A stretch of 37,674 nucleotides of DNA from DASPFV01 sp035620975 (lineage in GTDB: Bacteria > Acidobacteriota > Vicinamibacteria > Vicinamibacterales > 2-12-FULL-66-21): positions 1 to 37,674 of the forward strand of contig DASPFV010000247.1 of the NCBI GenBank assembly GCA_035620975.1, in the 5' to 3' direction. How positions within the stretch are numbered: the first letter of the stretch is position 1; the number at the start of each line of letters is the position of its first letter. The translations under genes were made by a program, and so were the position numbers. Shown piece after piece: positions 30,598 through 37,674 of this stretch. The notes below the pieces were generated by a model, which worked only from the letters and a program-made list of their open reading frames with translations, did not search any database and was not told the DNA's origin.

Positions 30598-33251
30598 GTG
30601 CCGCGCACCAGCGTCTCCACCGCGCGAACGAGCTGCAGCGGCTCGAACGGTTTGGCGACGTGCACCTGGAACCCGGCGTCCAGGGCGGCGCGCCGTTCCT
30701 CCTCGCGGGCGTGCGCGGTCACGGCAGCGGCCGGGATGGCCGCAATCCGCCCTGCGTTCGCGCGCACCTTCCGAATGAGCGAGTAACCGTCCTCGCCGGG
30801 CATCGCGATGTCGGCCAGCAGGACGTCCATCGGCTCGCGTTCCAGCAGCCCCAGCGCATCGCGCGCGGTGGCCGCCAGGGTCACCTCCGCGCCGCATCCC
30901 CGCAGCGCGTGGGCCATGATCTCCCGCGTATCCGGCTCGTCTTCCACGACGAGGATGTGGATGCCGTCCAGCCGCGGCATCTCGGCGGAAGCCTCGACGC
31001 TCTGCGGGCCGGGCCGGTGCACCGCGGCTTCGGCAGCCAGCGGCAGCCGCACGACGAAGGTGGCGCCGCCGTCGCGGCCGGGGCTTTCGACCCCGATGGT
31101 GCCATCGTGCGCCTCGACGAGCTGACGCGCGATCGACAGCCCCAGCCCGAGCCCGCCATGGCTGCGCGTCGTGGCGCTGTCGGCCTGCCGGAAACGATCG
31201 AAGACGTGAGGCAGGAATTCCGGCTCGATGCCGATGCCGGTGTCGGCCACGCGGATCTCCACCATCGGATCGTCCAGCCGCGTCTCGAGCTCGATGCGGC
31301 CTCCGGCGGGGGTGAACTTGAGCGCGTTGCTCAACAGGTTGAAGAACACCTGTTCGAGGCGCCGGGCGTCCCCGGGGACGGACACGGGCGGCACCGGGGT
31401 CAGCCGCAGCTCGATGCCGCGGGCGGCGGCGCTCGGAATCATCGACTCGGCGACGCCGCGGATCAGCTCGCGCATGTCGATGACGTCGAGATCGAGCTTC
31501 GTGCGGCCCGACATGATCCGCGAGAAGTCCAGCAGCTCGTCGATCAGCCTGGCCTGCCGGGTCGCGTTGTCGTGCACCGACTGCAGCGCCCGGCCCGCCA
31601 CGAGCGGCTCGAGCGTGCCGCGCTGCAGCATCGACGTCCAGCCGAGGATCGCGTTCAGCGGCGTCCGCAGCTCGTGCGAGACGATCGACACGAACTCGTC
31701 CTTGAGCCGGTTCGCCGCCTCGGCCTCCGCGCGCGCGCGTTGCGCTGACTCGTACAGCCGCGCGCGATCCAGCGCCTGGGCGCAGTGCTGCGCCACCGAG
31801 ATCAGGAGCGCCTGGTAATGGGCGTCGAAGTTGACCGGCACCGTGAAATAGAACGCGACGACACCGATCACGCGTCCCTCGAGGTTAAGGGGCAGCGTCG
31901 CCGACGAGACGTACCCGCCGTCGGCCGCGCTCGAGGCGGAGCGCCAGTACCGCTCCTGGAGCTCGGGGAACGACCCCACGAACACGGGCCTGCCCGTTCT
32001 GACGGCTTCCGTCGAGCAGAAGCCGGACTCCACGGGTGTGCGCCGGCCGGAGTCGTCGGCCGGCAGCTCGCGATCGGCATACAGCGTCTCGAGCGTGGTC
32101 CCGTTGTCGACGAGCAGCATGACATCGCCCGTGGTCGCGCCAACGGCCACCGTGCCCTGGCGGACGACGGCGCGCGCGACGGCGTCGAGGGTCACTGCCT
32201 CGGAGAGGGCGGCCGTGAGATCGTGCATGCGCGACGTGCGGGCGGCGAGCGCGCGGAACTGCCCTTCGCTCACGCGGAGCGCGCGTTCGATCTTCTGGCG
32301 CTCGGCGAGTTCCTGGTCTGCCCGCTCGCGGAGGCTCTCGGCATCGAGCCGCGCCCGCTGCGCGGATTCGTACTGCCACGTGCGGTCGAGCGCCTGGGCG
32401 GCGCGCGGTCCCACCGAGAAGACGTACTCGCGGTCGTCTGCGGTGAAGCGGCGGGACTCCCGGAAGTCGAGCTTGACCACGGCAACCACCCGGCTGCCGA
32501 TCAGGAGCGGAACCGCCACCATCGACTCGTATTCGTCGGGGTAGAGATCGACGGGAAGGTCCGGATACTCTCGCCGCCACCGCGCGCGCGACTCGCAGAT
32601 GACCGGCGCCCCCCGGCCGACGGCGTCCCCGATGGGGCACTTGCGATCGAGCGGCACCGGCGGCCACTCGGCGGGCGCCGACGCGTACGCGACGGCCCGG
32701 GCAATCTCGGCCGACTGGCTGTCGGCGTGCACCAGCAGGAGCATCCCCGCGTCGGCTTCGAGCGCGTGCAGCGGCTCCTGCAGCGTGGCCTCGATCGCCG
32801 CCGACGGCGTGCGCGCCTGCCCCAGCCCGGCCGTCAGCTCCGCCAGCCGATCGGATTGCCGCGCCAGGCGCTCGGCTTCGATGCGTGCCGCGGCGGCCGA
32901 CTCTGCGCGGCGGTAGACCCGATCCGCCAGCCCGCAGAACAGGCCCCATCCGCCCGCGTACAATCCCATCCGCGCCAGGTCCGGCGGACCGCCGAGCGTG
33001 AAGAACGTGCCGGGATCGAGGACGTAGTAGTCGATCCCGACGAGCGACGCGGCGAGCGCCGCGAGGCCCGTCCGCAGTCCGCCGAGCCAGGCGCTGAGCG
33101 CCACAGCCAGGGACAGCGGCCCGAGAGAAAGGGAGACCGCGCCGGCGGGCAGGCTCTTCTCCAGCCAGAGCGCAACGACGACCAGAGCAATGGCGCTCAG
33201 GCCGGCCCGGAACCGGGCTCTGAAGGACCTGTCGAGGATATCCAGTCGCAT
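30582..33251 (-). CDS. Hybrid sensor histidine kinase with DUF4118, GAF and receiver domains
   Basis: An 889-residue membrane sensor. Residues 15-115 hold the short multi-helix DUF4118 membrane domain (as in KdpD, with VGIDYYVLDP). Two GAF domains follow at about 150-290 and 345-510, linked by coiled coil. The HisKA domain contains SHELRTPLNAILGW, with phosphorylated His526. The ATPase domain has NLLSNALKFTP, DTGIGI and GGLGLGLSIARQL. A C-terminal receiver (about 768-885) has VVEDEPD and LLADIAMPGEDG with Asp814. All catalytic residues are present. The signal is unknown; GAF domains often bind small ligands. Start ATG 33251 has AGGA five bases upstream. The gene ends overlapping the convergent diguanylate cyclase gene by 16 bases. 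Confidence 0.93.
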   Translation of the reverse strand: MRLDILDRSFRARFRAGLSAIALVVVALWLEKSLPAGAVSLSLGPLSLAVALSAWLGGLRTGLAALAASLVGIDYYVLDPGTFFTLGGPPDLARMGLYAGGWGLFCGLADRVYRRAESAAAARIEAERLARQSDRLAELTAGLGQARTPSAAIEATLQEPLHALEADAGMLLLVHADSQSAEIARAVAYASAPAEWPPVPLDRKCPIGDAVGRGAPVICESRARWRREYPDLPVDLYPDEYESMVAVPLLIGSRVVAVVKLDFRESRRFTADDREYVFSVGPRAAQALDRTWQYESAQRARLDAESLRERADQELAERQKIERALRVSEGQFRALAARTSRMHDLTAALSEAVTLDAVARAVVRQGTVAVGATTGDVMLLVDNGTTLETLYADRELPADDSGRRTPVESGFCSTEAVRTGRPVFVGSFPELQERYWRSASSAADGGYVSSATLPLNLEGRVIGVVAFYFTVPVNFDAHYQALLISVAQHCAQALDRARLYESAQRARAEAEAANRLKDEFVSIVSHELRTPLNAILGWTSMLQRGTLEPLVAGRALQSVHDNATRQARLIDELLDFSRIMSGRTKLDLDVIDMRELIRGVAESMIPSAAARGIELRLTPVPPVSVPGDARRLEQVFFNLLSNALKFTPAGGRIELETRLDDPMVEIRVADTGIGIEPEFLPHVFDRFRQADSATTRSHGGLGLGLSIARQLVEAHDGTIGVESPGRDGGATFVVRLPLAAEAAVHRPGPQSVEASAEMPRLDGIHILVVEDEPDTREIMAHALRGCGAEVTLAATARDALGLLEREPMDVLLADIAMPGEDGYSLIRKVRANAGRIAAIPAAAVTAHAREEERRAALDAGFQVHVAKPFEPLQLVRAVETLVRGTYAVH

Positions 33252-33365
33252 CGCTTCCTCGAGTCCGTCGTTCGCAGGCCTCCAGCTAGGGAGTTCGACG
33301 GAAGGCGCCGTACGAAGCGTCGAGCCTATCAGGATCGGCGTCCGGCTTCCAGCATGGCTGCTGGG

Positions 33366-34379
33366 TCAGCGATCACACCCCATCTCGGCGCAGGCGCGGT
33401 CGAGCAGCATCCGCGCGCCGGCTGCAGCGGATCCGGCGTTCCGGACCTGCCCGATGTCGCTCGTGCGGTTCGCCTCCGCGCGCAGCCTGGTGGCCATCGT
33501 CCCGAGCGCGCACGCCCGCACCAGCAGATCGTGCGTCGGCCGGAGCGAGAGGGGCGGATCGACCTCCGACATGACCCGTCTCACGCGCTCGAACTCCTCG
33601 ACACCCATCTGTAACTCGTCCGGCGGCGGGCTCGCGAACTGATCGATGGTCGTGAGCAGCGGACGCAGGGCGAGCAGCCGGCCGAAGCCGTCCGCAATCT
33701 GCGCGCGATAGCGCTCCAGATCGCGCGCCGGCAGGGCTCCGGCCCCGTTCGACGCTCCCGGCGCCGGCGGCGACGCACCTGATGTCGGCGCGGGACTGGC
33801 CGATGCCGGCTTCGGCGGGGCCGCAGGGCCGGAGGTGGCCTTTTCGGAGACTGGAGGCGGACTCCCAGGAGCCAGCGTTTCCGTTTTCGGCGGGGGAGAG
33901 GCTGGCGGCGGGGTGGGCTCGGGCGCAGGCGGCAGGTCAGCCGGGATCTCGCCGATCACGACGGGCGCCGTGACTTCGCCCACGAGCACCTGGAAACGCC
34001 CTTCGGCGAGGCGGTCGGGCTCCAGACGGACGGGGTCCGGCCGCACCAGATCGATGACCACCCGGGTGATCAGGGGATCCCCGCTGTGCAGCGCCACGCG
34101 TACGCCGCGCACGCTCGGATCGCCGGGAGATCGCACACCACGCGTCGCGGGGATGATGCCGGGAAAGTCGAAGAACACCCGCGGCGGGCCGTCGACCCTG
34201 CCTGCCAGCGGAGTCGGGAGCGGGCCGGTGGCTTCCACCGTGACCACGACCACGCTCCCTTCGCGCGCGATTTCGACCCCCCGAAGACGCACGGCCGAGG
34301 TCTGCGCCTGGAGAGGGCCGTCGGAGGCGAGCAGCAGCGTCACGAGCAGGACGAGCGTCGCCGGGCGGGAGACGGACAT
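33366..34379 (-). CDS. Secreted AMIN-domain protein
   Basis: A 337-residue exported protein. The N-terminus has a signal peptide (RPATLVLLVTLLLASDGPLQA, residues 5-25). An AMIN domain (about 30-125) with FFDFPGIIPATRG and TRVVIDLVRPDPVRL follows; AMIN domains bind peptidoglycan or target proteins to the division site or secretin (as in PilQ and AmiC). A Pro/Ser/Ala-rich linker (about 135-205) leads to a helical C-terminal part of about 130 residues (YRAQIADGFGRLLALRPLL, LRPTHDLLVRACALGTMA) that I do not recognise. No amidase or secretin domain is attached. The start ATG 34379 has no clear ribosome site. Upstream lies an unusually structured leader. Confidence 0.8.
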   Translation of the reverse strand: MSVSRPATLVLLVTLLLASDGPLQAQTSAVRLRGVEIAREGSVVVVTVEATGPLPTPLAGRVDGPPRVFFDFPGIIPATRGVRSPGDPSVRGVRVALHSGDPLITRVVIDLVRPDPVRLEPDRLAEGRFQVLVGEVTAPVVIGEIPADLPPAPEPTPPPASPPPKTETLAPGSPPPVSEKATSGPAAPPKPASASPAPTSGASPPAPGASNGAGALPARDLERYRAQIADGFGRLLALRPLLTTIDQFASPPPDELQMGVEEFERVRRVMSEVDPPLSLRPTHDLLVRACALGTMATRLRAEANRTSDIGQVRNAGSAAAGARMLLDRACAEMGCDR

Positions 34380-34450
34380 GGGTGCAGGGAAGCCGCCTCG
34401 AAGGCTATCAACACTGCCAGCCGGCGTCCAGTCGGAGATGGCGAACGGCC

Positions 34451-34533
34451 GGGGTGCGCAGAACTTGGTCACCCCAGAGGGAGGCTTTCGTCGCCCGATC
34501 TCCGCAGCGATCCCCCGTGTTTCTTCGGAATTT
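34451..34533 (-). ncRNA. Possible structured leader RNA of the AMIN gene
   Basis: On the minus strand, about 72-155 bases before the AMIN start, three elements follow one another. They are a GATC-flanked hairpin (34512-34497), the word GACGAAAGCCTCC (34492-34480), and a GGGGT/ACCCC hairpin (34475-34451). GACGAAAGCCTCC resembles the GACGCAAAGCCTCC of c-di-GMP-I (GEMM) riboswitches, but the 5' GCAAACC half of that motif is not seen. I therefore call only a candidate structured RNA. The gap also has nothing else on the minus strand. Confidence 0.3.
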
Positions 34534-34591
34534 TGCGCGTTTCCGGGAGGGCAGACATCTTGCCATCTTGCCCGGCACGGAGGCACCGCGC

Positions 34592-34789
34592 GTGAGAGGG
34601 AGATCGGGATTCTGGCTGCTGGGCATCGTGATCATGCTCGTTCGCACGGGCGGGTATACCGACCTCGCGGACGCCATCGCGATGGGATACCTCGCGGTTC
34701 TCACGGCCATGGTTCAGCAGTTCCCGTCGTCCCGGTCGACCCCCCGCGCGGTCCCCGTCGCCCCCGCTGGGGCACTGGCGGACCGCTGA
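34592..34789 (+). CDS. Putative small membrane protein
   Basis: A 65-residue frame starting at GTG 34592 with GGAGG (34579-34583) eight bases ahead. Two hydrophobic stretches, FWLLGIVIMLVRTGGY and DAIAMGYLAVLTAMV, could span the membrane. I recognise no family and the second half is Pro-rich, so it may be a chance frame in the gap between the AMIN gene and the efflux operon. Confidence 0.35.
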   Translation: MRGRSGFWLLGIVIMLVRTGGYTDLADAIAMGYLAVLTAMVQQFPSSRSTPRAVPVAPAGALADR

Positions 34790-34901
34790 AGAGTGCCGCT
34801 TTCCCGTTTCCGTCTGCTCTCACGTTTCCCGGTCCCGTGCACGATGCGCCAGCATCCTGCAGATACCCCCCCACCTGAGCCCGGCGCCGGTCTGCCGCTG
34901 A

Positions 34902-34907
34902 TATGAT
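34902..34907 (+). promoter_or_regulatory. Probable -10 box of the RND efflux operon
   Basis: TATGAT lies 48 bases before the adaptor ATG at 34956. No consensus -35 is seen. No regulator gene or obvious operator dyad is present beside it. Confidence 0.4.
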
Positions 34908-34955
34908 CCGTGGGCACCGTGCCCTCCGGTCCCGAGGCGCGGCAAGGCTTCGGGC

Positions 34956-36170
34956 ATGTACACGTTTTCATCAGCGCGAATTATCCGTTCGATCCTGATC
35001 GGGGTGGTCCTCTCCGGCGCCGCCGCGTGCCGCGGCCCGGCACCCGCGGCATCTGCTGCCGGGGGGGCTGAGCCCCGGGTCGTGAGGGTCGAGCCGGTGC
35101 GCTCGGGCACGCTGAACCGGACGATTACATTAAGTGGCGCCCTCGCGGCGGAGGAACAGGCCGTCCTCAGTACCAAGGTCGCCGGGCGCATCCAGACCAT
35201 AGTCGTGGACCTGGGCTCGTCCGTCCGGCAGGGCCAGGAGATTGCCCGGCTGGATCCGACGGATTTCGAGCTGCGCGTCTCGCAGGCGGCCGCGGCCCTG
35301 CAGCAGGCGCGGGCCCGTCTGGGGCTGCCGCCCGACGGCGAGCACGATCACGTCACGGTAGCCGAGGCCGCGATCGTGCGGCAGGCGCAGGCCGTGCTCG
35401 ACGAAGCCCGCCTGAGCCTCGACCGGACACGGACGTTCGTCGAGCGCGGCATCTCGTCGCGCGCCGAACTGGATGCGGCGGAGGCGGCGTTCAAGGTGGC
35501 GGAGGGCCGGCTCCAGGACTCGATCGAGGAGGTGCACAGCCGCCGGGCCATTCTCGCCCAGCGACGCTCGGAGCTCGAGCTGGCACAGGAGCAGCTCTCG
35601 GCGACGATGCTGCGGGCGCCGTTCGACGGCCGGGTGCGCGAGCGCACGGCGGCGGTCGGCCAGTACACGTCGGCGGGCACGCCGCTGGTGACGCTCGTCC
35701 GGGTGCACCCCCTCCGGCTCCGGCTGGAAGTGCCCGAGCGCGAGGCCCAGAGCGTGCAGCTCGGACAGGAGGTGCAGGTCACCGTCGAAGGCGAGCAGGC
35801 CGTGTACGCCGGCCGCGTGGCGCGAATCAGCCCGGCTATCTCGGAGGACAACCGCACGCTGCTCGTGGAGGCGGAGATCCCGAACGAGCGCGGGCTGCTC
35901 CGGCCCGGCGCGTTCGTCCGCGCCAACATCGTCATCGAAGCGGCCGCCCCCGCGCTGCTCGTGCCCGCCAGTGCGATCGTGAGCTTCGCGGGCGTCACCA
36001 AGGTCTTCTCGATTGCCGACGGCAAGGCTGTCGAGCGCCGCGTGCAGCCGGGACGGCGCGAGGGAGCATCAGTGGAGATCGTGCAGGGCCTCTCGGCCGG
36101 CGATCTCATCGTGATCGAGCCCGGCAGCCTCGTCGCGGGGGAGGCTGTCCGCACCGGCGAAGGACGCTGA
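34956..36170 (+). CDS. RND efflux periplasmic adaptor (MFP/HlyD family)
   Basis: A 404-residue membrane fusion protein that links an RND pump to an outer-membrane channel. The N-terminus is a signal sequence ending in a possible lipid-attachment Cys (LSGAAAC, Cys25). A first barrel/lipoyl half contains AEEQAVLSTKVAGRIQTIVV and DLGSSVRQGQEIARLD. An alpha-helical hairpin (about 105-215) follows, then the second lipoyl half with ATMLRAPFDGRVRERTA. The beta-barrel domain has LRLRLEVPEREAQSVQLGQEV and RISPAISEDNRTLLVEAEI, with a membrane-proximal end. The start ATG 34956 has AAGG upstream. Four bases separate its stop from the pump gene, so they form an operon. The substrate is not known; an outer-membrane factor may lie beyond the window. 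Confidence 0.93.
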   Translation: MYTFSSARIIRSILIGVVLSGAAACRGPAPAASAAGGAEPRVVRVEPVRSGTLNRTITLSGALAAEEQAVLSTKVAGRIQTIVVDLGSSVRQGQEIARLDPTDFELRVSQAAAALQQARARLGLPPDGEHDHVTVAEAAIVRQAQAVLDEARLSLDRTRTFVERGISSRAELDAAEAAFKVAEGRLQDSIEEVHSRRAILAQRRSELELAQEQLSATMLRAPFDGRVRERTAAVGQYTSAGTPLVTLVRVHPLRLRLEVPEREAQSVQLGQEVQVTVEGEQAVYAGRVARISPAISEDNRTLLVEAEIPNERGLLRPGAFVRANIVIEAAAPALLVPASAIVSFAGVTKVFSIADGKAVERRVQPGRREGASVEIVQGLSAGDLIVIEPGSLVAGEAVRTGEGR

Positions 36171-36174
36171 CGCC

Positions 36175-37674
<1,500 letters not shown>

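Overview
The window is a GC-rich bacterial chromosome segment, dense with genes and with hardly any T-rich terminators. The best guess for its source is an acidobacterium of the Vicinamibacteria type. The clues are a MacB/FtsX permease of the acidobacterial orphan kind, a Ser/Thr kinase-TolB-TPR protein, a DUF2007-RNase III fusion and a YtxJ protein. This is inferred from gene families; no rRNA or phylogenetic marker was compared.

Layout. 1-2132: a small ORF and a large serine recombinase, broken by a one-base frameshift, abut the 3' end of an initiator tRNA-fMet gene on the minus strand, as if a mobile element ended there. 2342-9763: a KefB-like K+/H+ antiporter, an orphan permease, a DUF1810 protein, a Rho_N-like protein, a single-domain response regulator, an FtsB/DivIC protein and CutA. 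9795-18653: a Cys/Met-metabolism PLP enzyme, a membrane HAMP/SpoIIE phosphatase, RNase III, and a minus-strand histidine-degradation cluster (hutH, hutU) whose last gene, a P-loop ATPase, is translationally coupled to hutU. 18718-24312: purA, a PilZ protein, a HAD phosphatase and ROK sugar kinase pair, YtxJ, a small unknown protein, a chlorite-dismutase-family protein and an Mpo1-like protein. 24725-30597: a nucleotidyltransferase, a BlaI-type repressor, a Ser/Thr kinase, a tetraheme cytochrome, an HTH/zinc-ribbon regulator and a PAS-GGDEF diguanylate cyclase. 30582-37674: a hybrid histidine kinase, an AMIN-domain secreted protein with an unusual leader, and an RND efflux adaptor followed by its pump, which runs off the window end.

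Functional themes. Signalling is heavy: response regulator, hybrid kinase, SpoIIE phosphatase, Ser/Thr kinase, GGDEF and PilZ. The last two make and sense c-di-GMP. Housekeeping genes (purA, rnc, tRNA-fMet, ftsB-like, cutA) mark this as core chromosome, with a mobile-element boundary at the left edge.

No clear new defence or biosynthetic system is visible. The most interesting observations are several TA-rich -10 boxes placed 6-9 bases before start codons without Shine-Dalgarno sequences (probable leaderless mRNAs), two divergent pairs with overlapping -10 boxes, an ATPase with Arg for the Walker A Lys tied to hutU, a DUF2007-RNase III fusion, a pair of dispersed hairpin repeats, and two genes each lacking one base.
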